Source: Bacteroidaceae bacterium
GTDB taxonomy: Bacteria > Bacteroidota > Bacteroidia > Bacteroidales > Bacteroidaceae
Direction of reading: 5' to 3'
DNA length: 64,000 bases
Assembly: GCA_017555585.1 (NCBI GenBank)
Contig: JAFZGA010000011.1
Location: 45,735-109,734, forward strand
The position numbers and the translations under genes are program-made. Shown piece by piece: positions 17,309 to 26,993 of this stretch (position 1 is its first letter; each line of letters starts with the position of its first letter). A model generated the notes under the pieces. It was not told the origin of the DNA. It saw only the letters and a program-made list of their open reading frames with translations, and did not search any database.

Positions 17309-19048
17309 ATGGACCAGGAATTGATTAAAATGGTAACGGAAAAGGCTACAGAGTGGCTTTCTCCAAATTATGATGAGGAGACCCGTAAAGAGGTTCAGGC
17401 AATGCTTGACAATGAGGACAAGACTCCTCTTGTAGATGCCTTCTATCGTGAACTTGAGTTCGGTACTGGCGGTTTGCGCGGTATCATGGGTGCAGGAAGC
17501 AACCGTATGAACATATACACTGTAGGTAAGGCTACCCAGGGTTTAGCGAATTATCTGAACGAGTGCTTCAAGGACAAGGATCAGATATCGGTTGTAGTAG
17601 GTCACGACTGTCGAAACAACAGCCGTCTATTTGCTGAAATAACAGCCAACATATTCTCGGCAAACGGTATCAAGGTTTATCTTTTCGAGGATTTGCGTCC
17701 GACACCTGAGATTTCATTTGCAATACGTTATCTTGGATGTCAGAGCGGTGTGAACATAACCGCAAGCCACAATCCAAAAGAATACAACGGTTACAAGGCT
17801 TATTGGGACGATGGCGCTCAGATGCTCGCTCCTCATGATGTGAATACAATCAAGAATGTTGAGCAGGTGAAAGTGGAGGATATCAAGTTCGTTGGTAATC
17901 CTGATCTTATTGAGGTTATCGGTGAAGAGGTTGACAAAGTTTTCCTTGACGAGGTACACACTCTGTCTATTGCTCCTGATATCATTGCACGTCATAAGGA
18001 TCTCAAGATTGTATATACCCCTATCCATGGATGTGGCCGTGTGCTGATTCCTGCATCATTGCGCCAGTGGGGCTTTGAGAATATACATTGCGTAGAAGAA
18101 CAGATGGTAAAGGACGGTAACTTCCCGACTGTAGTTTCTCCTAACCCTGAAAATCCAGAGGCTATGACTATGGCTATCAATCTTGCTAAGGAGATTGATG
18201 CAGACCTTGTAATGGCTTCAGATCCCGATGCTGACCGTCTTGCTATTGCATGTAAGGATGACAAGGGCGAGTGGGTTATTGTAAACGGTAACCAGACATG
18301 TTTGATTTTCCTTTACTATATCATCACACAGTACCGTGCGTTGGGTAAGATGACTGGTAAGGAGTTCGTTGTAAAGACCATTGTTACAACTGAGGTTATC
18401 AAGGAGATTGCCGAGAAGAACAACATCAAGATGTATGACTGCTATACCGGTTTCAAATGGATCGCAAAGGTAATCCGAGACAATGAGGGTATTGCTAAAT
18501 ATATCGGTGGTGGTGAGGAGAGCTTCGGTTTCTTGGCTGAGGACTTCTGCCGCGACAAGGACTCTGTTTCTGCTTGTAGCTTGGCTGCAGAGGTGGCAGC
18601 ATGGGCAAAGGATAACGGTAAGAGCCTTTATCAGATGCTCATGGACATCTATGTAGAGTATGGCTTCTCAAAAGAGATAACAGTGAATGTTGTTAAACCA
18701 GGTAAGAGCGGTGCTGACGAAATCCGCCAGATGATGGAGAACTTCCGCGCTAATCCTTTGAAGGAGATGGCTGGTGAGAAGGTTGTATGCTATAAGGACT
18801 TCAAGGCTATGAAGCAGATCGATGTTGACGGTAATGTTACTGACATTGATATGCCGGAGCCATCAAATGTATTGCAGTATTTCACTGAGAGCGGTCATAA
18901 GGTTTCTGTCCGTCCTTCTGGTACAGAGCCTAAGATAAAGTTCTACATGGAAGCCAAAGGCAAGATGGGTTGCAGAAACTGTTATGCAGATGCTGTTGCA
19001 AAGGCTGATGAAACAATTGCTGCGATGAAGCAGGCGATGGGTATCTGA
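17309..19048 (+). CDS. Phosphohexomutase (phosphoglucomutase/phosphomannomutase)
   Basis: 579 residues, the length of the long PGM2-like family. Catalytic phosphoserine is Ser153 in TASHNPKEYNGYK. The Mg-binding loop is DPDADRLA, the sugar loop GGGEESFGF, and the phosphate loop RPSGTEPKIKFY. It interconverts hexose-1- and hexose-6-phosphate and feeds nucleotide sugar synthesis for the glycan genes around it. Substrate preference (glucose or mannose) cannot be settled from sequence alone. Confidence 0.93.
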   Translation: MDQELIKMVTEKATEWLSPNYDEETRKEVQAMLDNEDKTPLVDAFYRELEFGTGGLRGIMGAGSNRMNIYTVGKATQGLANYLNECFKDKDQISVVVGHDCRNNSRLFAEITANIFSANGIKVYLFEDLRPTPEISFAIRYLGCQSGVNITASHNPKEYNGYKAYWDDGAQMLAPHDVNTIKNVEQVKVEDIKFVGNPDLIEVIGEEVDKVFLDEVHTLSIAPDIIARHKDLKIVYTPIHGCGRVLIPASLRQWGFENIHCVEEQMVKDGNFPTVVSPNPENPEAMTMAINLAKEIDADLVMASDPDADRLAIACKDDKGEWVIVNGNQTCLIFLYYIITQYRALGKMTGKEFVVKTIVTTEVIKEIAEKNNIKMYDCYTGFKWIAKVIRDNEGIAKYIGGGEESFGFLAEDFCRDKDSVSACSLAAEVAAWAKDNGKSLYQMLMDIYVEYGFSKEITVNVVKPGKSGADEIRQMMENFRANPLKEMAGEKVVCYKDFKAMKQIDVDGNVTDIDMPEPSNVLQYFTESGHKVSVRPSGTEPKIKFYMEAKGKMGCRNCYADAVAKADETIAAMKQAMGI

Positions 19049-19066
19049 TGAAAATACTCATATATA

Positions 19067-19103
19067 CAAAAAATAAGGATTTCGTTTGAAATCCTTATTT
19101 TTT
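19067..19103. terminator. Bidirectional terminator between phosphohexomutase gene and rng
   Basis: Stem AAATAAGGATTTC with its complement, 4-base loop GTTT, A-rich on the left and T-rich on the right, so it can stop transcription from both convergent genes. It lies 20 bases after one stop and 3 before the other. Confidence 0.85.
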
Positions 19104-19105
19104 TG

Positions 19106-20689
19106 TCAGGAGTCTTTTTTCAGTTCCGATTCCTCCTTCATGTCAATCTCGTTTCCGGCCTTGTCATAGAAATGGTATTCCAAGTATGCCAGTTTCTGGT
19201 CGGGAATGACACGTAAACCTATTCCGTATTTCATCTGCCATTTTCTGTATATAGAGAAAATTCCTTTCTTTATATATGCAGATACATAGGGGTGTATGTG
19301 CAGCTTGAACTTTTTCAAGCCAATAGCCTTGATTGTTTCAATTTTACTCTCCAATGTTTCGGTAAACAATACCGATGGAAGTATCTTGCCTTTGCCGTTA
19401 CATACGGGGCAGCTTTCTTCTACTTCCATATTTGTTGCCGGACGCACTCTTTGGCGTGTAATTTGCATAAGACCGAACTTGCTCAATGGCAAGATGTTGT
19501 GTTTTGCCCTGTCGCGTCCCATGTTTGTTGCCATTCTTTCGTACAGTGCCTGACGGTGTTCCGCCTTGTCCATGTCAATGAAATCCACTACAATTATGCC
19601 ACCCATATCTCTCAGGCGCAACTGGCGTGCCAATTCGTCGGCTGCACCAAGGTTTACCTCAAGGGCATTTTCCTCCTGGTTGCTTGCGTTGTTGCGTGTC
19701 CTGTTGCCGCTGTTGACGTCTACAACATGCAGGGCTTCGGTGTGTTCAATGACAAGATATGCGCCGCCTTTGAATGATACTATGCGTCCGAACGACGATT
19801 TAATCTGTCTTGTAATGCCGAAATGGTCAAATATAGGCAGTTCGCCACGATACAGCTTGATTATATCAACGCTCTCCGGTGCTATTACTGATACGTAATT
19901 CCTTATCTTCTTATATACCTCAATGTCGTTTACATGAATGCTTTCGTACGACGGGTTAAAAAGGTCTCTAAGGAGAGCCAGTGTCCTGTCGGTCTCTTCG
20001 TGGACTACTGTCGGTGGCTTTGTGCTTTTTTGTACTTTGCCTATAGCTGCATCCCAATAGCTGACGAGTGTACGTAATTCGCTGTCGAGTTCTGCAACTT
20101 TTTTCCCTTCTGCTACAGTGCGTACAATAATACCGAAATTCTTTGGCTTGATGCTCTGCATCAATTGCTTGAGGCGAGTACGCTCTTCGGGAGATTTTAT
20201 CTTTGACGATACCGATACTTTGTCTTCAAAAGGTATCAATATCAGGAAACGTCCTGCAAACGACAGCTCGCATGTGAGTCTTGGACCTTTTGTGTTTATC
20301 GGCTCTTTGGTAATCTGTACTAAAATCTCTTGTCCGGTCTGTAATGCTTCGGCAATGTTTCCCTCTTTTTTCTTTTCAGGCATTATGGATGCCTTTGCAA
20401 TGGGGAAATTCTTTTTTCGGTCACTTGTGACCTGCTTCAAATATTTTTGAAGAGAGTAAAATTGTGGACCTAAATCGGAATAGTGAAGAAATGCTTCTTT
20501 TTCGGAACCAACATCAACAAAGCAGGCATTCAATCCCGGCATGATCTTCTTTACCCGACCGTGATATATGTTGCCTACTGAAAATGTGTCTGTCTGTTTC
20601 TCTCTTTGGAATTCTACCAACTGCTTTTCTTCGGTAATGGCAATGGAGACCTCCTGTGAGTGAACATCTACAATCAGTTCGCTTGTCAC
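19106..20689 (-). CDS. rng: Ribonuclease G/E family endoribonuclease
   Basis: 527 residues, RNase G length with no RNase E C-terminal scaffold. S1 domain about 38-120 (GNIYHGRVKKIMPGLNACFVDVG). The DNase I-like catalytic part keeps both metal-binding aspartates, in VDVNSG and VDFIDM, and the zinc-link motif CPVCNGKGK. It processes rRNA and degrades mRNA in the cytoplasm. It lies downstream of HU and a 29-residue basic protein gene, separated from the latter by a hairpin that may lower its transcription. Confidence 0.94.
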   Translation of the reverse strand: MTSELIVDVHSQEVSIAITEEKQLVEFQREKQTDTFSVGNIYHGRVKKIMPGLNACFVDVGSEKEAFLHYSDLGPQFYSLQKYLKQVTSDRKKNFPIAKASIMPEKKKEGNIAEALQTGQEILVQITKEPINTKGPRLTCELSFAGRFLILIPFEDKVSVSSKIKSPEERTRLKQLMQSIKPKNFGIIVRTVAEGKKVAELDSELRTLVSYWDAAIGKVQKSTKPPTVVHEETDRTLALLRDLFNPSYESIHVNDIEVYKKIRNYVSVIAPESVDIIKLYRGELPIFDHFGITRQIKSSFGRIVSFKGGAYLVIEHTEALHVVDVNSGNRTRNNASNQEENALEVNLGAADELARQLRLRDMGGIIVVDFIDMDKAEHRQALYERMATNMGRDRAKHNILPLSKFGLMQITRQRVRPATNMEVEESCPVCNGKGKILPSVLFTETLESKIETIKAIGLKKFKLHIHPYVSAYIKKGIFSIYRKWQMKYGIGLRVIPDQKLAYLEYHFYDKAGNEIDMKEESELKKDS

Positions 20690-20748
20690 AATTCTTTTTA
20701 TTTATTTGATTTAGTAGCGCTCTTTTCAAGGCGAGCCCTTTTACCTTA

Positions 20749-20802
20749 AAACAAAAAACAAACTTGAAGTCTTTTTAACTCTCCTTGCAAGTTTGTTTTT
20801 TG
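20749..20802 (-). terminator. Hairpin between the small basic protein gene and rng
   Basis: ACAAAAAACAAACTTG pairs with CAAGTTTGTTTTTTGT across a 22-base loop; on the minus strand the second arm is T-rich and ends in TTTT. It could stop or attenuate transcription before rng. Confidence 0.6.
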
Positions 20803-20819
20803 TGTTTTTACAGACGAGC

Positions 20820-20909
20820 TTACTTGCTCTTATGTCTGTTCTTTCTCAATCTTTTTTTACGCTTGTGCGTAGACATTTTATGTCTTTTTTTCTTTTTTCC
20901 GCTAGGCAT
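20820..20909 (-). CDS. 29-residue highly basic protein, probable ribosome-associated
   Basis: A short frame of 29 codons plus stop: begins MPSGKKKKRHK and continues STHKRKKRLRKNRHK. About 60 percent of residues are Lys or Arg and there is no hydrophobic core, as in tiny ribosomal proteins. It starts 29 bases after the HU gene in the same direction, and from memory the same small protein sits beside rng/HU in many Bacteroidetes. A new protein, bL38, was reported in the Flavobacterium ribosome; whether this is its homologue I cannot verify. Confidence 0.75.
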   Translation of the reverse strand: MPSGKKKKRHKMSTHKRKKRLRKNRHKSK

Positions 20910-20938
20910 GGTTAAAAAATTTTATTAATTAATCACTA

Positions 20939-21214
20939 TTATTTTTTTACTTCGTTTACAAATGTCTTTGCCGGTTTGAATGCCGGAATATTGTGTGCCG
21001 GAATTGTTATTGTCTTTTCCTTGTGTATGTCACGTGCTGTCTTTTCAGCTCTACGCTTGATAATGAAGCTACCAAAACCACGCAAGTATACAGGTTCCTG
21101 ATTTGTCAAGGATGTCTTAACGACGTCCATAAAAGACTCAACAGTTGTCAATACTACAGATTTTTCAATTCCCGTCCTCTTCGCAATCTCATTTACAATC
21201 TCTGCTTTTGTCAT
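20939..21214 (-). CDS. HU/IHF-family DNA-binding protein
   Basis: 91 residues, HU length. Starts MTKAEIVNEIAKRTGIEK, has the dimer core and GFGSFIIKRRAEKTARDIHK (HU signature), then the DNA-binding arm TITIPAHNIPAFKPAK with the intercalating-proline region, and ends FVNEVKK. It bends and packs DNA in the nucleoid. It heads a minus-strand unit with the small basic protein and rng. Confidence 0.95.
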   Translation of the reverse strand: MTKAEIVNEIAKRTGIEKSVVLTTVESFMDVVKTSLTNQEPVYLRGFGSFIIKRRAEKTARDIHKEKTITIPAHNIPAFKPAKTFVNEVKK

Positions 21215-21262
21215 CTTTCTCTGTGATTTTATGTTGTTTTATGCAAAATCGTTTTCGGACCA

Positions 21263-21270
21263 CAAATATA
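21263..21270 (-). promoter_or_regulatory. -7 box of the HU gene
   Basis: TATATTTG on the minus strand, matching TAnnTTTG, 48 bases before the HU ATG. Confidence 0.6.
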
Positions 21271-21508
21271 TAGCTTTTTTTGCTATCTCCGAAATTTAAA
21301 TACTTTTTTTTGGGAAAATATCGCTAAAAATGTAAATCATTCGAAATAAAACGGTTATTTGACACAACTTGAACAGTGAAAAATATCAATAACTGATTGC
21401 TTGCCTGTTCTCATGAGGTTTTCTTGTATGTGTGCCCGCTCTATTATCTCTTTCTGTTGCTTTTTTGCTGGATAAACGATGGTGTTGCCAATAAAAAATG
21501 ATGTAATT
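21271..21508. other. Intergenic stretch between HU and ssb
   Basis: About 240 bases. A 62-residue minus-strand frame (21355-21543) ending in CSSCVK overlaps the ssb promoter and matches no family I know. In related genomes I recall mutY lying near here, but no trace of it was seen. Confidence 0.35.
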
Positions 21509-21540
21509 TTTGGCATGCGCATGTTTTTTATGTAATTTTG
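21509..21540 (+). promoter_or_regulatory. Promoter of ssb
   Basis: -33 TTTG (21509-21512), 20-base spacer, -7 TAATTTTG (21533-21540), and the ssb ATG 41 bases on. Confidence 0.72.
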
Positions 21541-21581
21541 CAAAGAATGTACTAAAAAGAAAATACTAAATAGTAAATTAT

Positions 21582-21965
21582 ATGTCTGTAAATAAAGTTA
21601 TTTTGATAGGTAATGTAGGCAAGGAACCAGATGTGCGTCACCTTGACAGAAACGTAGCTGTTGCAAATCTTGTGTTGGCAACAACAGAACGTGCATATAC
21701 ATTACAGAACGGTACACAGGTGCCGGAGCGGACCGAATGGCATAATGTGGTACTTTGGGGAGGTCTGGCGGAAGTTGCCGAGAAGTATGTACACAAGGGT
21801 GACCGTATATACATTGAAGGTAAAATAAGAACCAATACATACGAGGACCAGAACGGTATCCGCCGTTACCGTACAGAAATTCTGGCAGAATCAATGGAGA
21901 TGCTTTCCTCAAGGGGAACAGGTGCTCCGGTAACGGAAAATACTCCTTCGGGTGCTCCATTTTAA
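21582..21965 (+). CDS. ssb: Single-stranded DNA-binding protein, short tail
   Basis: 127 residues. The OB fold is clear: MSVNKVILIGNVGKEPDVR, ERTEWHNVVLWGGLAEVAEKYVHKGDRIYIEGKIRT. Bacterial SSBs usually end in a Gly/Pro/Gln-rich linker and an acidic tip like DDDLPF. Here the tail is only about 20 residues and ends NTPSGAPF, keeping Pro-Phe but with a single nearby Glu. That tip normally recruits repair and replication partners. It is followed by gldE after 21 bases. Confidence 0.94.
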   Translation: MSVNKVILIGNVGKEPDVRHLDRNVAVANLVLATTERAYTLQNGTQVPERTEWHNVVLWGGLAEVAEKYVHKGDRIYIEGKIRTNTYEDQNGIRRYRTEILAESMEMLSSRGTGAPVTENTPSGAPF

Positions 21966-21986
21966 TAACTGATAAATTCATTTGAT

Positions 21987-23330
21987 TTGGATATAGATAT
22001 TCCTGCTTTTGTGCAGACATTCTTGTTTTCATTGCCGGAGGTCAGTGTCTGCTCGCCTTCGGTAAGTGCTATTGTAGCCCTGGTGTTGGCCATGATATTG
22101 CTTCTGTTCTCGGCTTTTGCTTCGGGCTCCGAAATAGCATTCTTCTCACTATCGCGCGAAAATATTGATGAACTCGGTGAAAGCGGCTCTTCACGTGACA
22201 AGAGAATCCTGAAGTTGATTGATGAACCTGACAGGCTGTTGGCGACAATTCTTATTGTGAACGATTTTGTAAATGTAGGAATTGTCATGTTGTTGAATTT
22301 CTTCTTCTTGAGTATATTTGATTTCGGTACAGGAGCTGAATGGCTTGAGTTCCTTTTGATGACAGTTGTGCTGACTTTCTTGTTGCTGCTGTTTGGTGAG
22401 GTGATGCCAAAGATATATTCAAAGAGCAATCCTATGAAGTTTGCGCGTTTCTCTTCAAACGGTTTCTATCTGCTTTCGCAAATATTGTCTCCGTTTGCAA
22501 AGTTGCTTGTACGTTCTACGACATTCACACAGCGTCTTGTCTCAAAGAAAAATCATCTTCTTTCTGTAGATGAACTTGAACAGGCTCTTGAAATGACTGA
22601 CAACAAGGAGATTGGTGAACAAAAGAAAATGCTCGAGGGTATCATACGATTCGGCGATGAGACGGTGAAGAATATCATGACATCACGTCTCGATATGGTA
22701 ATGCTCGATATTCGCGCTCCATATTCCGAGGTGCTGAAATGTGCTGCCGAAAATGCCTATTCGCGTATTCCTGTATATGGTAAGACACAGGATGATATAC
22801 GTGGTGTACTGTATATCAAGGATCTTATTCCTCATCTTGACAGAGGGGAGACTTTCCGTTGGCAGTCACTTGTACGCCAGCCGTACTTTGTGCCTGAAAC
22901 AAAGAAAATCGATGATCTGCTGTGCGACTTTCAGGCAGTCAAGGTGCATATGGCGATTGTTGTAGACGAGTTCGGAGGCATATCGGGATTGATTACTCTC
23001 GAAGATATCATTGAGGAGATTGTGGGTGAAATCAATGACGAATTTGATGAGGCAGAAACATCTTATGAGCAACTCGATGATAATGTGTATCTTTTTGATG
23101 GCAGAACAATGCTGTCTGATTTCTATAAGATAGCATCTCTTGACAGTGATGATTTTGAGGCCGTATCGGGTGAAGCCGACACACTAGCCGGTTTGTTGCT
23201 TGAGGTGAAGGGCGAGTTTCCTGTTTTGCATGAGAAAATAGAATGTAACGGTATTCTTTTTGAGGTTGTACAAAAGGATAAGCATAGGATTGTGAAAATC
23301 AAGGCTACATTGCCGACAGACGGTGAGTAA
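21987..23330 (+). CDS. gldE: GldE/hemolysin-like CNNM-CBS-CorC membrane protein
   Basis: 447 residues, with a TTG start in the sequence. Order: DUF21/CNNM membrane domain (about 25-200, 3-4 helices), a CBS pair (about 215-330, ending VVDEFGGISGLITLEDIIEEIVGEI) and a CorC/HlyC domain (about 350-435). This set and the position after ssb match GldE, which belongs to the gliding/T9SS gene set in Flavobacteria but is also widespread in non-gliding Bacteroidales, where a role in ion transport is plausible. The usual neighbour gldD is not here. Confidence 0.85.
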   Translation: MDIDIPAFVQTFLFSLPEVSVCSPSVSAIVALVLAMILLLFSAFASGSEIAFFSLSRENIDELGESGSSRDKRILKLIDEPDRLLATILIVNDFVNVGIVMLLNFFFLSIFDFGTGAEWLEFLLMTVVLTFLLLLFGEVMPKIYSKSNPMKFARFSSNGFYLLSQILSPFAKLLVRSTTFTQRLVSKKNHLLSVDELEQALEMTDNKEIGEQKKMLEGIIRFGDETVKNIMTSRLDMVMLDIRAPYSEVLKCAAENAYSRIPVYGKTQDDIRGVLYIKDLIPHLDRGETFRWQSLVRQPYFVPETKKIDDLLCDFQAVKVHMAIVVDEFGGISGLITLEDIIEEIVGEINDEFDEAETSYEQLDDNVYLFDGRTMLSDFYKIASLDSDDFEAVSGEADTLAGLLLEVKGEFPVLHEKIECNGILFEVVQKDKHRIVKIKATLPTDGE

Positions 23331-23449
23331 CCAGTTGTCATATATGTAAATAGGTAAATAAAGCTTAACAGTCAGGAAGTATGATATATTCATGAATGCA
23401 AAATCCTCCTCTCTTGTGTTTTGTTTCATATACTTATAGTTTTAAAGGT

Positions 23450-23986
23450 ATGGTCAATGGTGTGATACGTGGGTTGGTCGTAGTGCTTGTAGGTATCTTG
23501 CTTGTCACTATGAACGGAAGTGCTCTTCCTGTTTTGGTGCGTTTGCTGGGAGTGGTGTTCTTCTTGCCGGCGTTGGTTTCGTTGGTGAATCTGTACACGA
23601 CTCGCAAAGGTGCTCCTTTGTTTCCATTGTTTATGATGTCTGTCATAAATTTCGGTTCTATAATATTGGGAGCATGTTTGATGCTGTTTCCTGTTGCATT
23701 TCTTGAGCTTTTTGTGATTCTGTTGGCACTGTTGCTGTTATGTTTCTCGTTTTTTCAGCTCTATGTCGTGCTTGCGGCATATAGGACGGTGAGATACAGG
23801 TTGGGTATGCTCTCAGTTCCTTTGCTGTTGGCCTTTGTGGCTGTTGTGATGCTGTTTAACCCTTTTGGTACTATTTCTACCGCTTCGATTGTGCTTGGCA
23901 TATGCATTGCTTTGTCGGGGTTGTCGGATATAGTGATTACAATTTCGGGACACAGAAGAGCTGCTTCCGCATTGCAGAAGAAATGA
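23450..23986 (+). CDS. DUF308 (HdeD-like) membrane protein
   Basis: I chose the ATG at 23450 (MVNGVIRG) because it precedes the first helix directly; the frame opens at an earlier ATG (23396) that would add 18 residues of no clear type. The protein has about six hydrophobic helices in two groups of three, as in DUF308 proteins: LVVVLVGILLV, then LLGVVFFLPALVSLV, and later the repeat MLFNPFGTISTASIVLGICIALSGLSDIV. Function unknown; HdeD of E. coli has a role in acid resistance. Confidence 0.8.
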   Translation: MVNGVIRGLVVVLVGILLVTMNGSALPVLVRLLGVVFFLPALVSLVNLYTTRKGAPLFPLFMMSVINFGSIILGACLMLFPVAFLELFVILLALLLLCFSFFQLYVVLAAYRTVRYRLGMLSVPLLLAFVAVVMLFNPFGTISTASIVLGICIALSGLSDIVITISGHRRAASALQKK

Positions 23987-24101
23987 GGATGTCTCTGCTG
24001 TAACCTGTTATTGTTGTTTTATTTGAATTAACATGTTGCAGTTGTTAAAAAAAGTGTCGTTTGATAGGTGATTTTTCATAAAAAAATGACAACTTTGCAT
24101 T

Positions 24102-24794
24102 ATGAACGAAATAAATGATTTGTTTCAACAGCTTGTTTCCCAGATATCAATCCTTGAGATCGTTGTCAAAGGTTTGATTATTGGCATTGTGGCTTCAGCT
24201 CCAATGGGGCCGGTGGGAGTACTCTGTATACAGCGTACCTTGAATAAGGGTCGTGCCTATGGTCTGGTTACGGGTACAGGAGCTGCCTTCAGTGATATAT
24301 TGTATGCGCTGTTGACCGGATATGGACTTTCGTTCCTGTATGATATAATAAGCAACCAAACTGCATTGTTTTGGATGCAGATGATTGGTGCATCAATAAT
24401 GTTCGGATTTGGCCTTCATACTTTCCGTACAAATCCAATGAAGAATACACGTAATGTGAGCCGTAACAAAAGCAGTCTGCTGCATAATGGAATAACCGGT
24501 TTTTTCATAACATTGTCAAACCCAACCATAATATTGCTTTTCCTTGGTCTGTTTACTCCATTCAACTTTATGTTGCCCGAACAGTCTTTCTTCATGCAGT
24601 TCATCGGTTATCTTTCGATATTCGGCGGTGCAATGACATGGTGGCTGTTCATTACATATGTGGTAAGTAAACTGAGGGCACGTTTTGATGTGCGTGGAAT
24701 AAGGATTATCAATCGCGTTATAGGTGCTGCCGTTATGTGTGGTTCTATAATCGGAGCAATATTGATTTATACCGGTGTATGGTCACTTCATTAA
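24102..24794 (+). CDS. LysE-family translocator
   Basis: 230 residues, six hydrophobic helices. The signature ASAPMGPVGVLCIQRTLNKGRAYGLVTGTGAAFSDILYAL follows the LysE/RhtB pattern (PGP-like turn, then a helix with an acidic residue). Members export amino acids. The substrate is not known. It heads a run of close plus-strand genes to fmt. A -7-like box (CAACTTTG, one mismatch) lies just before the ATG. Confidence 0.87.
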   Translation: MNEINDLFQQLVSQISILEIVVKGLIIGIVASAPMGPVGVLCIQRTLNKGRAYGLVTGTGAAFSDILYALLTGYGLSFLYDIISNQTALFWMQMIGASIMFGFGLHTFRTNPMKNTRNVSRNKSSLLHNGITGFFITLSNPTIILLFLGLFTPFNFMLPEQSFFMQFIGYLSIFGGAMTWWLFITYVVSKLRARFDVRGIRIINRVIGAAVMCGSIIGAILIYTGVWSLH

Positions 24795-24820
24795 GAAACT
24801 GTATCTAAAATTTTATTGTT

Positions 24821-25375
24821 TTGTTTATTTCAAGAGAACTTCGAAAAAAAAATATAGCGGAGTATCTGCTATATATGTGGCAGGTAGAGGACTTGTTGCG
24901 CGCCAATGAGTTGTCAATGGAGCGGGTGCAGGAATCACTTGTAAAGCCTTATGGCCTTGATGATGCAAATTCTGCAGAACTTTATGAATGGTATGAAAAT
25001 CTGATTGATATGATGCGTCAGGAGGATGTGAAAGAAAAAGGTCATCTTCAGATAAACAGGAATGTCATAATCAATCTTACCGATTTGCATCTACGCCTGT
25101 TGAAGTCACCGAAGGTGCCATTCTATTCAGCAGCTTATTATAAGGCTTTGCCCTTTATTGTGGAATTCCGTACCAAAAGTGATGGCCGGGAAAAAACAGA
25201 GTTGGAAAACTGTTTCGACGCGTTGTACATGACGTGGCTGATGAAACTGCAAAAAAGGGAGATGAATGAAGAGACCATGAGGGCAACTTCTGAGATTGGT
25301 AAGTTCATCTCAATGCTCTCATTGTACTTTAAGGAAGAGGAAGAGGGTAGATTGGACCTTGAAAGTGAAGAGTAG
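24821..25375 (+). CDS. DUF4924 family protein
   Basis: 184 residues starting from [35 protein letters not shown] is what I recall of DUF4924, a cytosolic helical family found in Bacteroidetes. It is rich in charged helices and has no signal or membrane segment, and the end is acidic ([13 protein letters not shown]). It lies 26 bases after the LysE gene and 29 before prfC, so one transcript is likely. No function is known. Confidence 0.8.
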   Translation: MFISRELRKKNIAEYLLYMWQVEDLLRANELSMERVQESLVKPYGLDDANSAELYEWYENLIDMMRQEDVKEKGHLQINRNVIINLTDLHLRLLKSPKVPFYSAAYYKALPFIVEFRTKSDGREKTELENCFDALYMTWLMKLQKREMNEETMRATSEIGKFISMLSLYFKEEEEGRLDLESEE

Positions 25376-25404
25376 TAGATATAAAACCGATAAAAATACT
25401 GAAA

Positions 25405-26982
25405 ATGAGTAATATACAAGACGAAATAGCTCGTAGAAGGACTTTTGCGATCATATCGCACCCGGATGCCGGAAAAACAACCCTTACTGAAAAGCTTCTG
25501 CTTTTTGGTGGACAGATTCAGGTTGCAGGTGCTGTAAAGTCAAACAAAATCAAGAAGACTGCAACTTCGGACTGGATGGAGATTGAAAAACAGCGTGGTA
25601 TATCTGTAACGACTTCTGTGATGGAGTTCGATTACGAGGGGTATAAGATAAATATTCTTGACACTCCGGGTCACCAGGATTTTGCTGAAGATACATTCCG
25701 TACATTGACTGCTGTGGATAGTGTAATAATTGTTGTCGACAGTGCTAAGGGTGTTGAGACACAGACACGTAAACTTATGTCGGTGTGCCGTATGCGTAAT
25801 ACTCCGGTTATCGTATATGTGAATAAGATGGACCGTGAGGGACGTGATCCGTTTGAGCTTCTTGACGAGCTTGAAAGCGAATTGCAAATAGCTGTACGTC
25901 CTTTAAGCTGGCCTATAGACCAGGGTGCAAGATTCAAGGGTGTATATAACATATATGAGCGTAAACTGGATCTGTTTACTCCAAACAAGCAGCGTGTTAC
26001 AGAGAAGGTGGAGATTGATATAGACAGCGATGAACTTGACAGGAATATTGGTGAGGATCTGGCTTTCAAATTACGTTCGGACCTTGAACTTGTAGATGGA
26101 GTATATCCTGAATTCAATGTTCAAGATTATCTTGATGCAAAGGTGGCACCTGTATTCTTTGGTTCTGCTCTCAATAACTTCGGTGTTGAGGAACTCTTGA
26201 ACTGTTTTGTAAAGATTGCTCCAAGTCCACGTCCGGTGCAGGCTGTAGAACGTATGGTATCACCTGAAGACTCCAGGTTTACAGGCTTCATATTCAAGAT
26301 TACTGCCAATATTGACCCTAATCACCGTTCATGTGTCGCTTTCTGCAAGATATGTTCCGGTAAATTTGTGCGTAACACGCCGTATCGTCATATCCGTTTG
26401 GGTAAGGATTTGCGTTTTTCGTCTCCAACACAGTTCATGGCGCAGCGCAAGAGTACAATCGAAGAGGCATATCCTGGTGATATTATCGGTCTGCCTGATA
26501 CCGGCAACTTCAAGATCGGTGATACATTGACCGAAGGTGAATTGTTGCATTTCAAGGGATTGCCAAGTTTCTCACCGGAAATGTTCAAATATATAGAGAA
26601 TGCCGATCCGATGAAAACAAAGCAGCTTGCAAAAGGTATCGACCAGCTTATGGGTGAGGGTGTTGCACAGCTTTTTGTAAATCAGCATAATGGACGTAAA
26701 CTGATAGGAACTGTAGGACAGTTGCAGTTCGAAGTTATACAATATCGTCTTGAGAATGAATATAATGCAAAGTGCCGTTGGGAGCCAGTGAACTTGTACA
26801 AGGCATGTTGGATTGAAAGTGATGATCCTGCAGAACTTGAAGCGTTCAAGAAACGCAAGTATCAGTATATGGCTAAGGATATCGAAGGACGTGATGTGTT
26901 CCTTGCAGACAGCAACTATGTGCTGCAGATGGCGCAGAACGACTTCAAATCTATACGTTTCCATTTTACAAGTGAATTCTAA
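25405..26982 (+). CDS. prfC: Peptide chain release factor 3
   Basis: 525 residues. All GTPase motifs are intact: P-loop HPDAGKTT, G2 near [12 protein letters not shown]3 DTPGHQDF (catalytic His kept) and G4 NKMD. The RF3-specific part begins near residue 290 with [24 protein letters not shown]3 releases RF1/RF2 from the ribosome after termination. It contrasts with the EF-G paralogue in this window, which has lost the same His. Confidence 0.96.
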   Translation: MSNIQDEIARRRTFAIISHPDAGKTTLTEKLLLFGGQIQVAGAVKSNKIKKTATSDWMEIEKQRGISVTTSVMEFDYEGYKINILDTPGHQDFAEDTFRTLTAVDSVIIVVDSAKGVETQTRKLMSVCRMRNTPVIVYVNKMDREGRDPFELLDELESELQIAVRPLSWPIDQGARFKGVYNIYERKLDLFTPNKQRVTEKVEIDIDSDELDRNIGEDLAFKLRSDLELVDGVYPEFNVQDYLDAKVAPVFFGSALNNFGVEELLNCFVKIAPSPRPVQAVERMVSPEDSRFTGFIFKITANIDPNHRSCVAFCKICSGKFVRNTPYRHIRLGKDLRFSSPTQFMAQRKSTIEEAYPGDIIGLPDTGNFKIGDTLTEGELLHFKGLPSFSPEMFKYIENADPMKTKQLAKGIDQLMGEGVAQLFVNQHNGRKLIGTVGQLQFEVIQYRLENEYNAKCRWEPVNLYKACWIESDDPAELEAFKKRKYQYMAKDIEGRDVFLADSNYVLQMAQNDFKSIRFHFTSEF

Positions 26983-26993
26983 TAAGTTGCAAT

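Noticed and set aside
21355-21543. 62-residue minus-strand frame with a CSSC end
   Set aside because: It overlaps the ssb promoter and has no promoter box of its own; not supported as a gene.
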